Source of the DNA: Dendrolimus kikuchii
Lineage: Eukaryota > Arthropoda > Insecta > Lepidoptera > Lasiocampidae
Direction: 5' to 3'
Assembly: GCA_019925095.2 (NCBI GenBank)
Contig: CM034406.1
Coordinates: 10,667,388-10,731,387 of the forward strand
Length of the DNA: 64,000 bases
Positions within the stretch are counted from its first letter, which is position 1. Every line of letters begins with the position of its first letter. Under the pieces are notes generated by a model, which was not told the origin of the DNA, made no database searches, and saw only the letters and a list, made by a program, of their open reading frames with translations. Shown here one piece after another: positions 19,515 through 30,414 of the stretch. The position numbers were made by a program, and so were the translations under genes.

Positions 19515-19555
19515 GGATTAACAAGTAAGGAGTTAGTTTCCTTACTTGTTAATCC
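19515..19555. repeat. perfect 17-bp hairpin, 7-nt loop
   Basis: GGATTAACAAGTAAGGA (19515-19531) and its exact reverse complement (19539-19555) flank the loop GTTAGTT. No other copy in the window. Confidence 0.9.
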
Positions 19556-19794
19556 CATAACTTTAGAAATAAAATATTCAGTTCATATGAAGCATATCAT
19601 GTTTTGTTAAATTAAAATGTGTTAAATTTTTATTAAAATAAATAGCATTTATAAAGTCAATCAAGTCAAAATGTTTTAGTTATTGACTATGGGCCAAATT
19701 CGTCTTGTTTAGTGTTGTAAATAATGTTGTTAAGGAATAGCTACATTAGTATATAATGTAGCTGTTCGTTAACAGCTACGGTTATAAACATACA

Positions 19795-19885
19795 TAATAT
19801 ATTATCTGTCAATATATTTTAACGTCATTAACAATACCATTATCTCAAATGGAGCAGTACCATTAGAATAACAGCACCAGGAGAT
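19795..19885 (-). repeat. dispersed repeat, copy 3 of 3 (deleted)
   Basis: TATTATCTGTCAATATATTT…AACGTCATTAACAAT, then CATTATCTCAAATGG, matching the ends but not the middle of 7060-7195. Confidence 0.45.
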
Positions 19886-20559
19886 TTAAAATATCTTTCC
19901 ATTTTTCAGTAAATCTCTCAGTTTGGTGTGTTCGACAAGTGTTATATGCTTAAGAACTTTTATTAAATATTTAAATCACTATAATACTATAAATTACTTT
20001 TTAGGGATGTGTCAGTCAGTCCACCGTATTTATCGAAACTTATAATAATAGGTAGACAAAAACAAACATTATATATAGATTTTGGATTCTTCTATGGATA
20101 ATATAAAAATAGTAAACAAAGCACGACCTGTAGCTTTAAAATAAGCATACCTACAGAAGGTTAAGGTGCCAAATTGTTGCAAGGGTCTTTTGTCCCTCAT
20201 ATATTCATTAATTACAGCGAGTGTTCTACGAGGTAAGGAAATTCAAATTAGAGGACGGGATGCAATGTTCGATGAAATATTACCTAGTATTAAACTAAAA
20301 TGTAGGTGGGTTTTCACAAAGGAAGCAATTCTAAAACATTTAATTACGAATGATTAAACTGTGTCATTTTTTAAATGTGATTTTTTTATATTTACAAATA
20401 TCTATGATTATCATCACCTACACGGGTGATTTTTGTAGGTAACCAGCAATCATTGTAAGTCGACAAAATAAAAATCTATAACATATTCACAATATATCAT
20501 ATTTGTTCCTATGTATTTTAATCTTTAAAAGAAAGTCTTGTTAGTTACACTATTTATAA

Positions 20560-20885
20560 CTCAAGAACGGCTATACCGATTTGGCTGAAAATTGGTGGGG
20601 AGGTAGCTTAGAACCAGGAGACGGACGTAGGATACTTTTTATCCCGTTGAAACCGGTAGGTGGCGCTGAGATTGGGTTCTAGAATCCTCCTAATCACCTG
20701 GACCGATTTTGTTTTTGTGTGTTTGAGTGGGTTCCCGGATGGATTAGATTCACAATTAGAACCAGCAGGTGGCGCTGAGATCGGGTTCTAGAATCCTTCT
20801 AATCACCTGGATCGATATTGATGATTTTGTTTTTGTGTGTTTGAGTGGGTTCCCGGATGGTTTAGATTCGCAATTAGAACCGGTA
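20560..20885 (+). mobile_element. Helitron-like element, type 2, with tandem internal units
   Basis: Begins with the conserved CGGCTATACCGATTTGGCTG text. Unit 1 (20650-20758) and unit 2 (20759-20876) both carry GGTGGCGCTGAGAT, GGGTTCTAGAATCCT, AATCACCTGGA, TTTGAGTGGGTTCCCGGATG. Unit 2 has an extra ATTGATGA. A third unit starts at 20877 and breaks off after GGTAGG, so the 3' end is missing. Confidence 0.65.
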
Positions 20886-20944
20886 GGTTACATAGAAAAA
20901 GCATTACAATACAAACTGTTACTATCAATATTTTGATAATTTCT

Positions 20945-21065
20945 GTGGCCTATTGGTTTAGAATCAGTATGCTTAGTTTGCTGGGACGCCGAGGTCCCAG
21001 ACTCGATTCTTGAATAGGTACATTTCTTTTGTTCTCTGTTATTTGCTTTGGTCTGGGTATCTGAA
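20945..21065 (+). mobile_element. diverged tRNA-like SINE fragment
   Basis: GTGGCCTATTGGTTTAGAAT (A-box-like) and GACTCGATTCTTG (B-box-like) are followed by TTATTTGCTTTGGTCTGGGT, which parallels TTATTTACTATGGTCTGGGT of the SINEs at 57144 and 63220. Old and truncated. Confidence 0.45.
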
Positions 21066-21623
21066 ATTAGCCAAGAGTTGTTCAATATATGCTACCTATT
21101 CATCACATATGAATAGCTTGTTTATCTCGTGAGTATAGGATGTGAAATATCTAATTAAGGCAGCTGAGGACATATAGAATCACCTGAAACTCGAATCTGT
21201 GTTCGTCTACCGGTTTATTTTTATAATGTAAAAAAACAATTCATATGTTTTTGCTTATCCAGCATTGAAATTCAATTTGTGAAGTCCAAGAAACAATATA
21301 AAAATATAAAATATACAAACAAAATGTTACCGTAATAGAAAGGCTGATTAAAATAGTAAAACATACTGTTAAGTATAAATAAAAAACAGCTATGTCAGGA
21401 ATGTGTATTGATATTTTCTATGAAAACAGGGTCACCAACGTCATGAAATCGGTGTAGGTTTTTGAATATTGATATATTGTTTTACGATACGACGTTTATT
21501 GCGATTGTAATGGTATTGGGTATAAACCTTACAGCTAATTTTCAATATTCTGGATCTTATTTATAGGGATTGGTTTAAGTTTTCATAATATTGTATAAAC
21601 TGCATTATGATAATATGGTACTA

Positions 21624-22085
21624 CTAGCTGTACCCGGCAGACGCTGTCCTGCCCTTAAAAAATAAAAATCTAGAACCCGGTTGCAGCACCAGTTTCATTC
21701 TCATACCTGCTTCGTGCTGTTTACGGGGTGAGAAGTGACACCGGTAGACGCCTGACGGGAATAACTGATCGAGTGGTAACTGATCTATTATCGACTGCCG
21801 AGTGTAGAAAATTATTAAAGTACTACTATCGCTATTGACAAATAGGGGTTGGTGGTAGAAAGGTGAAAATTTAGGGTTGTATGTATTTTTTAATGCTGAA
21901 TCATAAAAAAATATGTCAAAAGATAAACCAAAAATATTTAAGGGTGGGTCACTCTTATCGCTTAGGGGTATGAAAAATAGATGTTGGCCGATTCTCAGAC
22001 CTACCCGATATGCACACAAAATTTCATACAAATCGCTTCAGCCGTTTCGGAGGAGTTTGGTAACACCGCGACACGAGAATTTTAT
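21624..22085 (-). mobile_element. Helitron-like element, type 2
   Basis: CTAG at 21624-21627 followed by CTGTACCCGGCAGACGCTGT marks the inverted 3' end. The far end has AAATCGCTTCAGCCGTTTCG…AACACCGCGACACGAG. The 135-codon minus-strand frame inside has no recognisable domain. Confidence 0.55.
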
Positions 22086-22139
22086 ATATTAGATATACCT
22101 ATTACGTATACCACCTTCGCCATTATTATCTCAATTCAT

Positions 22140-22190
22140 TACTGAAGTTGTCTGGAAGAGATCGCTTTTTAGGTATAAAACCGCCCTTTG
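22140..22190 (+). repeat. retroposon 3' end piece
   Basis: GTTGTCTGGAAGAGATCGCT…AAACCGCCCTTTGT, the 3' block of the family at 7795 (minus) and 59030 (minus). Confidence 0.5.
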
Positions 22191-22204
22191 TTTACTAGTA
22201 CCTT

Positions 22205-22480
22205 GTTATTATAATTTTAAACGCGACAGTTTGGATGGATGTTTGTTGCTCAATCATGCCACAACGGCTGAACGGATCTAGACGAAATTTGGTACAGAGA
22301 TAGATTTTAGTGTGGAATAGTACATAGGCTACTTTTTATACTGGAGAAATTTACAGTTTCCGTAGAATAACCAAACGCGAGCGAGGCCGGCCTATGTATA
22401 TCCACCGTACAAAGGTGTTGCATGTCAGTGCGTCTGGTGGTTCCATGATAGAAGGGTGAAAGCGGGATCAGGTAGAAAAA
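22205..22480 (+). mobile_element. Helitron-like fragment
   Basis: Contains CACAACGGCTGAACGGATCT, AAATTTGGTACAGAGATAGA and CGAGCGAGGCCGG, text common to non-autonomous insect Helitrons. No CTAG end seen. Confidence 0.4.
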
Positions 22481-23255
22481 CTCCAATGCACACACTCTTC
22501 AAAATGTTTCCGAATGAAAATCGGTTACTTATTACTGGTTTATAATTTGAACAAGCCAACAAAAATATTTAATAGAAGTGTCGAATTTACTGATGTAAAA
22601 TACAGACGTATCTAGAAATGAGTACTAATATTTTTGCTTCCATTTAAATTACAAATTATTCACCGCGTATTCCGTAAGTCTTATAAAAATGTTCTATATT
22701 ATTTCTCCCGTTTGTGGCCTCAATTATTTTTAATAACGTCCTCGCACCATTTTATACGATTATTATTTTTCCCCCGTACGCAACGAAAACGTACCAATAT
22801 CCTTATTGTCACTAGGAAGCAAAAATATTGTTATTCCACTCGTAGAAAACTCCAGTGCTGAAAAAGTAAGTAAATCTTTTTACCTTACAAGACAGTTCTA
22901 TTTTAGCAGAAATATGCTTTGTTTTGCTTGGCGCCACCATAAGTAACTATAAGCACCAGAAACTTGTTTGTTAGAAGGAACTTCCCTCATATTTCGTGTA
23001 GTACGTGGCTCGGCTCGATAAATCGGGCTCGATGGCTCGAGAATGACACGGAAAAATGGCTTGTGTCTGCTAAAAAATAAAACACACAAGCAACTGTGTA
23101 GCTGGATAGTGGGAAATGGCTATTCAATCATGTTTTTGATTTGAGTGTTCTTTTCAGAGACCTATCATCTGTGAAATATTCTCGTGTATATTGTAGTTGC
23201 TAGGATACACGCGTATAATCTAGTATAGTCCTAAAGCTTTATATAAACGATATTT

Positions 23256-23341
23256 AATATTTTCTTAAGTTTTCGCGACTTGTATACAAGTAAAATAAAA
23301 TAAAATTACCGCGCTTAAAACCGTTAAAACGTAGTTTTATT
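23256..23341 (-). mobile_element. PLE copy 5: tail plus partial arm
   Basis: An 86-bp insert holding the family tail (TCTTAAGTTTTCGCGACTTG) and the end of one arm (TTACCGCGCTTAAAACCGTT). A 13-bp direct repeat with one mismatch, ATAAACGATATTT / ATAAATGATATTT, flanks it (23243-23255 and 23342-23354). Confidence 0.75.
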
Positions 23342-23354
23342 ATAAATGATATTT

Positions 23355-24034
23355 GACAGAAAACTGTCGTAGGAACATAAGTTTTTCAGTATGTAAGTAG
23401 TATTCGTGTAGAGTATTATTGGTCGGATCTTAAATAAATCACGTCTATATTTCTTTATGGTCTGGTGAAGAGATACTTCGCTTCTAAAGTATCAAAAACT
23501 TGTCCATCCACTCTTTAAATTTTGAAGTACGAATGTAGAAGAAGAATTGTTTTATATTATATATAAGTATATGTACTTATACTATTTTTATATATTTCTC
23601 TGTCTTTATATTTTTATTATTCATATTTATCTTATGTATGTTTCATTTTGTGATAAATATTTTATTCTTTCTTTATATTTTGAATTATAAACGTATTCTA
23701 TTTCCAAAATATGACATAAACTTTTTTTTATACTTTCCTTTCTTATCTCTATTTTATTAGTATTTATTGTGGTGACTTTTTTTTTCTTTTGTTTGTCCAA
23801 TATTGACCTCATGTAAATTAAATAGACATTTTATATAATTTTAGTTTAATTGTAATATATAATTATATATTTTTTTGTAATTAACTGTTCGAGCCAATTT
23901 TTATTTTTATTATATAAATTTTTTAGTGGAAACTTGATTGATATATGTATTAATTTAGTGTTTTATATTTAAACATATTAATTATTGTATGTTTACCAAA
24001 CAAATTAAATTAATTAAAATTCAGAAAAAAAGAA
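23355..24034. other. very AT-rich unassigned stretch
   Basis: Above about 75% A+T by eye, with no coding or repeat match. Confidence 0.4.
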
Positions 24035-24300
24035 AAGTCGATAAGTCAACACTATGATGTTGTCTTACCGAATCGAAGTCAGTAAGCCAATATTATGTTA
24101 CTGTCTTACCGAGTCGAAGTCAAAGTCAAAGTTTATTTATTTCTTAAACATGAGTATTTACATATCAGAATATGCATGATGGTATAAAGCTAAATGTGCA
24201 TCATGTTTGGCCAAAAATTAGAATAATGAAGTTGATAAGCAAATATATTAAACTGTCTTATTGAGCCGAAGTTGATAAATCAATATTATGATATTGTCTA
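24035..24300. repeat. 41-bp minisatellite split by a retroposon tail
   Basis: Units at 24035-24075, 24076-24116, 24229-24268 and a decayed one from 24269 share AAGTYGATAAGYCAA…CTGTCTTAYYGAGYCG. Between units 2 and 3 lies a ~112-bp insert starting AAGTCAAAGTTTATTTATTT, which reads on the minus strand as the AAATAAACTTTGACTT end of a retroposon. Confidence 0.7.
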
Positions 24301-24794
24301 TATCCAAATGCTGCTTGCTGATTTCACTATCCAGTTAACCAATCAAATTAAATAGTGGTAAATGTAGTAAACTGATTTAGTCTATAGAGAGAGCGCCCAT
24401 TTGAAAGTTTCAGGCATGAATAGATCGATGTAACCCATTGTTGTCGGGTCAAAGCCTTGTTGAAAATCACAGCCAATAAAACCGAATGAGAATGAAGATT
24501 CTGGTTTGTAACCTTGATTATTTTGAGTCTCACGAGATAGAACATTTACGGGAGTTGGTTGTCCTCAAGCAATTTTCTTTTTTATGAATTTGATATGATT
24601 GGAAACACATTTGAAGAATGTTTTAATTTTAAGACTTGCAGCAGTTGATACGCATGATTGCAATTAGCAGATAGATTCTGTAGAAATATAATGAAAAATA
24701 CAACATAGACTCAACTTGTAAATTACAGTTGAATGTACATTATTTTAAAAATTATAATATTTAAAATTAAACTATAAAATCTAGTTCCAGACCG

Positions 24795-24935
24795 TTGTCA
24801 GTTGGAAACTTGCCCAAAAGACTGGCCACATTACCTCGCATGAATGAATGGCAACGCTAATGCATTGTCCGAGGAATAGACCAGTCTTTTGGTCATGTGA
24901 GGCGTTTACCAAGCATCTCGCTATATCTCGATAAA
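24795..24935 (-). pseudogene. non-LTR retrotransposon C-terminal fragment
   Basis: The minus-strand reading gives ASHDQKTGLFLGQCISVAIH and then frameshifts, matching SRDQRAGLYLGQRISIAIQ of 14348-14500. Confidence 0.55.
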
Positions 24936-24978
24936 GTTTGTGCGCCCCAGGTCCCTATGGTCCCAGAGTGTCGACCCT

Positions 24979-25029
24979 AAAAGCCGCATATATGTAGCCA
25001 ATTCCGACGGCGGCATATTTGCGGCTTTT
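24979..25029. repeat. 16-bp hairpin, one mismatch
   Basis: AAAAGCCGCATATATG (24979-24994) against 25014-25029 (reverse complement AAAAGCCGCAAATATG), with a 19-nt loop. Confidence 0.8.
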
Positions 25030-25257
25030 TAGCGAAATATATTCACAAAAATAACCTAAACAAATCTTTATTTTATTTTACATTATTTACCGATTATGAA
25101 TTTTTAATTGACAAAATTTGTTTACTTACTAGTTATTATCATTTTATTTCTTAACTTTAAATAGATACATATTGATTAACTTATATGGGGTTTGTTTTGA
25201 ATATACTATTTGTTTGAAATTAGGTGTTGATTATAATTATCTAGTTAATTTATTATG

Positions 25258-25341
25258 GCGATCCAGCGAGGAAACGTAGCCAGCCTTCTGGGCACCTTAC
25301 CCATAGAAGACGGTGATCTAGGCTCAGTATTCTATTTATAG
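25258..25341 (+). pseudogene. non-LTR retrotransposon RT C-terminus, short clean copy
   Basis: AIQRGNVASLLGTLPIEDGD then LGSVFYL and stop TAG at 25339-25341. Same C-terminus as 14348-14500. Only 27 codons are left and the left edge breaks into AT-rich DNA. Confidence 0.6.
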
Positions 25342-25935
25342 TCTTGAGGGACTATGAGTAGAATACAATACAAATAAGTTAAGTTTTCTTGCATTGCATT
25401 CGATTATATGTAATTTAATATAGCTTTGTACAAACGTACAATTATTCCCATTTATTATAAATATTTCCCTTTCGTCATATACAACAAGTTCATAATTATA
25501 TAGAAATGATGATCTAAGTATCATTAAGGGGCTTAAAATTTATAATTTGTCGGAGGCGAAATGATGATGCAAGAGTCCATTTTGGAAAGGAAATTTGATT
25601 TCTTAATGTCGCAAATCTAAAATATATTAGTGTTACCAACAACAAATACAAGTCAAGCAAAATAATGCGGCATTTTCACTGTCGTGCCTTTTATATATTG
25701 AACATAAATATAATTGTACTAATTTAGAAGCAAATGAAATAAAAATGGTGTAAATGCTGACTAAAAGTTTCATTTGTACCCCTATTTGGCTAAACACATT
25801 AATGCATAATCAATTTGAGCAACACGCATCTCTTGTATCACTCATGTCGGTTACAAAATACACTTTTGCATATATATCAGGTACGTATTTATTCTTAAAA
25901 TTATGTAAACATCTATCGTCGTATCTAAATGTATT

Positions 25936-25990
25936 CGGGGTTGTCTGGAAGAGATCGCTTTTTAGCGATAAGATCGCCCTTTGTGCATAA
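25936..25990 (+). repeat. retroposon 3' end piece
   Basis: GGTTGTCTGGAAGAGATCGC, TTTTTAGCGATAAGATCGCC, then CTTTGTGCATAA. Cleanest copy of the 3' block seen at 7795, 22140, 53425 and 59030. Confidence 0.6.
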
Positions 25991-26004
25991 TTAGATACAG
26001 TTTT

Positions 26005-26100
26005 ACGGTCTCATTCATATTGAGTAAGAGTAAGTTTTTAGGTTTCTTTATGTTTCTAGAGGCCTACAAACTTACTGTAACTCAAAATGAATAAGACCGT
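26005..26100. mobile_element. MITE (ACGGTCTTATTCAT ends), copy 1
   Basis: Left ACGGTCTCATTCATATTGAG and the reverse complement of the right end ACGGTCTTATTCATTTTGAG are inverted copies, continuing to AGTAAGTTT. A second copy lies at 55077-55186. Confidence 0.7.
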
Positions 26101-26611
26101 TAGTCTATAAGTTCATTTTTGTATTGGTCAACAAATAAAATGTTATCTATTTATGTATTTAACTACACGAAATGAATAAGATTATATAAGAAACACTTCT
26201 AAGTAATTGGTACTATCGTTTAAACTAACAAGCGTGATGTCACGTATTACCAACATAGTGTAGGACAAAAAGAAAATCTTGCATCAGCTCTGAAATTGGT
26301 CGTCGTAAAGGATAAGCCCCTAGCGTGTGATACGATCTCCTCACCGTGATAAGGGAATTAAATTACTAAGGCGTGCTTGCAATTACAATTTGGATCGGTG
26401 TAACGAATGTTAGCAGTAAGTTAGGACGGTTACGTCTTCGAACTTATGAGGCTTTGGAGGATTCAAAGAAATTACTTTCCGTGTTACTGCAGCGGCATGG
26501 AAATATTTTGTACATTTTTTAAATATAGATTAAGTAATAAATCTTATAGAGCATTAGTTTAAGAAAATAATCTGTAGTCATAGGTCAGTTTTAATTTAGT
26601 TTTGGTTATTT
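26101..26611. other. unassigned stretch
   Basis: No supported feature. Confidence 0.35.
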
Positions 26612-26934
26612 TATTCGTGCAGGAACGGAGAAAGAATACAATCTCCTGCGGCCAGGCGGCCTGTCGTAAGAGGAGACAAAACAACCTCCGGCCACTTGGT
26701 AAGGTATTTGCCCGTCTGGATGACTACCACCCCTGGTCTAGAGTAGCCTACTACTACTAGCCATAACAACCTTGGGTTATGTTCCGGCATTAGTGGCCAG
26801 ATTCCAGTCTCTCTTAAGAGAGCAGCAGCGCGTTTGTAGCACCTCTGGTGTTCCAACGGCGACAGTAAACGCTTTCCATCAGGTGTGCCGTCTGCCTGTC
26901 TGCTGAACTCGTGCAATAAAAAAAGTTATAGAAA
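26612..26934 (+). mobile_element. retroposon family A, full-length-looking copy
   Basis: Head CGTGCAGGAACGGAGAAAGA, then CTCCTGCGGCC…, body, and 3' end GTGTGCCGTCTGCCTGTCTG…GCAATAAAAAAAG. No tRNA-like boxes are obvious in the head. Tail with A run. Confidence 0.8.
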
Positions 26935-26981
26935 AGCTGAAATATAAAACGCAATAGATATTAATGAGTGTAAACAATCAT

Positions 26982-27173
26982 TTATTCATGACCACAATAC
27001 ATAGAGGATAGGTCACCAGACACGCTACGAACGATGAGCATTTCGCAGCGATAAGCTCGTCTTTCTCGTGATCCTTTCTTCGCGTCTTGCGGTTCCTTCG
27101 AGTAGACCAGCTGGGTACGGCACAGCGGGTACACAGCACGCGGGTTGATATAACCAGCTGTAAAATTCGGCAT
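26982..27173 (-). CDS. uncharacterised 63-codon open frame, GC-richer than flanks
   Basis: The ATG at 27173 gives MPNFTAGYINPRAVYPLCRT and continues with a charged segment (KEPQDAKKGSRERRAYR), ending at a TAA that overlaps an AATAAA signal. Upstream on the same strand the DNA is CpG-rich (to ~27250), with CGCCGCGTCTG and GCGCCGCTGCTTCGCGC. I do not recognise the protein. It could be a small gene, a terminal exon, or part of an unrecognised transposon. Retroposon family A lies immediately downstream on the opposite strand. Low confidence that it is translated. Confidence 0.25.
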   Translation of the reverse strand: MPNFTAGYINPRAVYPLCRTQLVYSKEPQDAKKGSRERRAYRCEMLIVRSVSGDLSSMYCGHE

Positions 27174-27789
27174 AACACACAAAACACGGAGGTTTGCGCG
27201 AAGCAGCGGCGCGAACAGCGGTCGGATGTAGACTATATCACATTACATAGTGACAGACGCGGCGAAATAAAAAAGGGAACAAAGAGGCGGTGACCAAATA
27301 GGTCGGCGTTAACAGTAGATATCAAACTCGTGGTACCAAATGAAGTGTAAGAAGAAAGTTTTCTAATTCTGTATTAAAGTGCTAAATGTAAATAAAAGGG
27401 CTTGGCTTTAGATTAAATTGTAAGTAAGAGATCTAAATCTAGAAAATAAGTTGTTAAATGTTTAAAAGTAAAAAGCCCCTCAATTAATAAATGACAGACG
27501 AGGTGCCGAAAAAAAATGGTATACAAGAGTGTTTTTGTTAAGATCTAACTACTGTAAGCTGTAGGATCATTTTTTATTTAAAAAATTCAATACTGCTTAG
27601 CTTTTCTTTTTTAATTAAGAGCGTCTAAGATTATAAAATGTATTTTTTTCTAAATGATAAATATTTTTTTCATTACATTAAGTAAGAAAGAAAACCCATT
27701 TTAATCACCTAAAACTTAATAATTAATATTGAACGATTAATATTTTTTTAAAGTTTTTACGCGGCTTTACCTATCATTGGTGTCAAATT
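27174..27789. other. unassigned; CpG-rich left edge
   Basis: 27174-27260 is CpG-rich and could be the upstream region of the minus-strand frame. The rest is AT-rich without features. Confidence 0.3.
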
Positions 27790-27905
27790 GTCATGCGGGA
27801 CCTTGTATTTTTTACTGATATTATTTTTTTCATCAAATATATTACACAATTTTCAGGTAAAAAAATAATGTCACTAAAAATGTAGTTACAAGGTCCTGCA
27901 CTGAC
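27790..27905. mobile_element. hairpin MITE (GGACCTTGTA ends)
   Basis: GCGGGACCTTGTA…TTTTTACTGATATTATTTTT on the left and, on the other strand, GCAGGACCTTGTA…TTTTTAGTGACATTATTTTT. The two halves form an imperfect hairpin about 115 bp long. Only copy seen. Confidence 0.6.
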
Positions 27906-29414
27906 GTCGATGCTATATTTATATTATACGCTTTATTTTTATTTTTCGGATAAAATGTCTCTAATCTTCAAAGAAAATATATACCTACAAAATTTTAATA
28001 TATATTTACAAGCATAAACACACTAATGTACTGTGACAATGTGTAAAGTGTGTTTGTTTTCAATGAGAGACTGGTTTAGGATATTAGTTTATATTCGCAA
28101 TCGAGACACTTTTACATGAGATGTGTTCTGTTCGCGGGCTGATACATTAATGTATTCTGTTGTTTTGGGAGGCATTCCTCGATTTTAAATCCAAAAATAT
28201 TATATTTCTTCATTTATTATAACGACTAAGGAAGTTAGTCGTTACAGTACCCACATACAACTATCGCGAAAAATAATATGGTTTACATTCCCAATCAGCT
28301 AGAATATACGAAATGGATAAAGCTGAAACGCAATATTAATTTATGCAAACATAATTGACGTACGAGAGTGAAACTGCATGTGGACATTGAGTAAATACCA
28401 TGTAAACGGATTTTATGCATTTTGACATGCGCTAGAAATCAAAGCGTTTTTTCGATGCAAATAGTTCAACCGACGCTTGCGGAATACTGCATGAAAATCG
28501 CTTTGATATTTTAGCGTTGCGACATGTTGAAATATAGACCTGTCAATCTATAAGTTACGTGACATGGTCTAATCGACTAGCGAGTCATGCCAGTTAAATA
28601 AAATTCTTGGCATAACGTTTCGGAAATTAAGGAAAGTGTTATGTTGACAGTATTGACAGAGAATTCTACGAATGACAGTTACTTAGTAAAAAACGTAAAT
28701 CTGAGAAGCTCTTAAACTCTACAAGATTAGATGTCGCTACAAGTTATATTTTTAATTTAAGGCTACATTTTTTCCATTGTATTTGTTATTAATTATCACC
28801 TTATTCATAATAGATATACGGGGGTTATTGGGTCTGTAAAGTGTTAAGATAATTCACAATCTACAAATAGAAGTATAGACGGAATCTACTAGACCAAAAG
28901 CGTCAAGTGATGCGATGCATGTTTTAAAATTTTGTGCGTAAACTTATGTGGTTTACGTCTGTGTGATTAAGGGCCTACCTAGTGGAGTTTGTTATCTCGC
29001 TCACACATTACCACATTTTTGAAGAATTAAATTCACAGAATTTATTTACGACAAATCCGTATTACACAAAATTGAAAAAAAAAAAAATACGAATGTTTCA
29101 CAAAAAAAAATTGATTTCGTATACATTTCTATAATAAAATAAATAATATAATAAAAACAATTCGTGTGAAAAAAATATTTTTTATATATGAAATCTTGAC
29201 TGAATTAAAATGATTTTATTGGGAAATAATCGTAATTTTTTCTAGGTTTGTGTAATATGTATTTCTCGTATGTAAATTTTGTGAATTTATATATTCGGAA
29301 AAGTGTTAATAATACATGAGCGAAATATTAAACTTCATTTAGGTAGATCCTTGATAGTAATATGTTCCCTATAAACTATTCCATCTTTATCCGTACTAAT
29401 TCGATTATTTAGTA
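27906..29414. other. unassigned stretch
   Basis: Contains only a perfect 10-bp hairpin at 28220-28244 (TAACGACTAA, loop GGAAG). Otherwise AT-rich single-copy-looking DNA. Confidence 0.4.
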
Positions 29415-29621
29415 CTAAGTTTCCGTAACGCACTGCGCCTGCGACGCGATTAGTTTCGTATACCAAGATCGGCTTCCTTTAGCCGGTATCACTTTGAGAA
29501 CTTGGAGTTTAGTCTTCCTATTATATTCGTCTGAGACTTTAAATAATAAACGCCGAACAGCGAGATAAGAATAGCCTGTAGCGCTACGTCGTTGTATGGA
29601 TTTAGGAAGTTTTAGTAACAT
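29415..29621 (-). CDS. uncharacterised basic 68-codon open frame
   Basis: The ATG at 29621 follows GAAAA (A at -3), and the frame reads MLLKLPKSIQRRSATGYSYL then AVRRLLFKVSDEYNRKTKLQ, ending QCVTET-stop. It is strongly basic (many K and R), with no signal peptide or membrane segment. Codon content differs from the AT-only frames around it, but I recognise no family. It could be chance, a small protein, or an exon. Confidence 0.25.
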   Translation of the reverse strand: MLLKLPKSIQRRSATGYSYLAVRRLLFKVSDEYNRKTKLQVLKVIPAKGSRSWYTKLIASQAQCVTET

Positions 29622-29914
29622 TTTTCATTAACACCGCACGAAATTTTTGCTGGGTTTTTACGTTTTATTCCTCTAAACATGATAGAGCGTAAAATAAAAT
29701 TGAGACAATGTCAACAGCATGATGATCGAAATTATGTCCAGAAAGGCTCGTGTCGAAATAGGAAAAAAACCCTTTCTTCCCCGCTGCAGTGAAGTAATGC
29801 CTAACGGCATACCACTGTAGTGCGAGGTTTAATAAAAAAAACATGATAAAATATTATTATTATTTATTCAAATGTATAGACAACTAGATCCAAATGTTAT
29901 AGTTAGTAGAGCTT

Positions 29915-30055
29915 ATATATACATAATATCACGTCTGTTTCGCATGGGGGTAGGCAAAGACTATGGATCTCCATTTGTGACGACTCTGTCAAACAACTTT
30001 CACTTCATCAACTTTTATTAACCTGTCTATACATGCACGTTTATTTGAGATAGCT
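29915..30055. repeat. dispersed repeat pair, copy 1
   Basis: CGCATGGGGGTAGGCAAAGA, CTATGGATCTCCATTTGTGA, then ACAACTTTC and CACGTTTATTTGAGAT match 34850-34992. Probably a SINE body. Confidence 0.55.
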
Positions 30056-30414
30056 TAAATATGTAGTAGAACACTCATAAGCCAATAGATGGCGCTGTGC
30101 AATAATTGAGATCGCAAACGTTTCCCGAAATGTACAAATAATATATACAAATTTCCAACAGTGATAGACGGCGACGGGCCTAGGCCTACGAGGAACAACA
30201 AAAGCCTCGCAGCTCGCTGGAAGATGTTCCTTTCTGACGGAGAAGCATTCTATCTCGCTTCTCCAATCTAAACAGGGCTCTCTCCTCAAATATATGTGTT
30301 AGTAATTTAGAGAAAATAAAGATTTGGTCCTCTGCTTGAGTGCCAACATCAGAGGACTATCGTGTCTATTGGCTATTACGTTCAGGATGCTGTTGATAAA
30401 GCCATGCTGGAATC

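Noticed and set aside
21624..22031. 135-codon minus frame
   Set aside because: Lies inside a Helitron-like repeat and has no domain.
27790..27905. Bacterial-type terminator or riboswitch
   Set aside because: The window is clearly eukaryotic; the structure is an imperfect inverted-repeat element.
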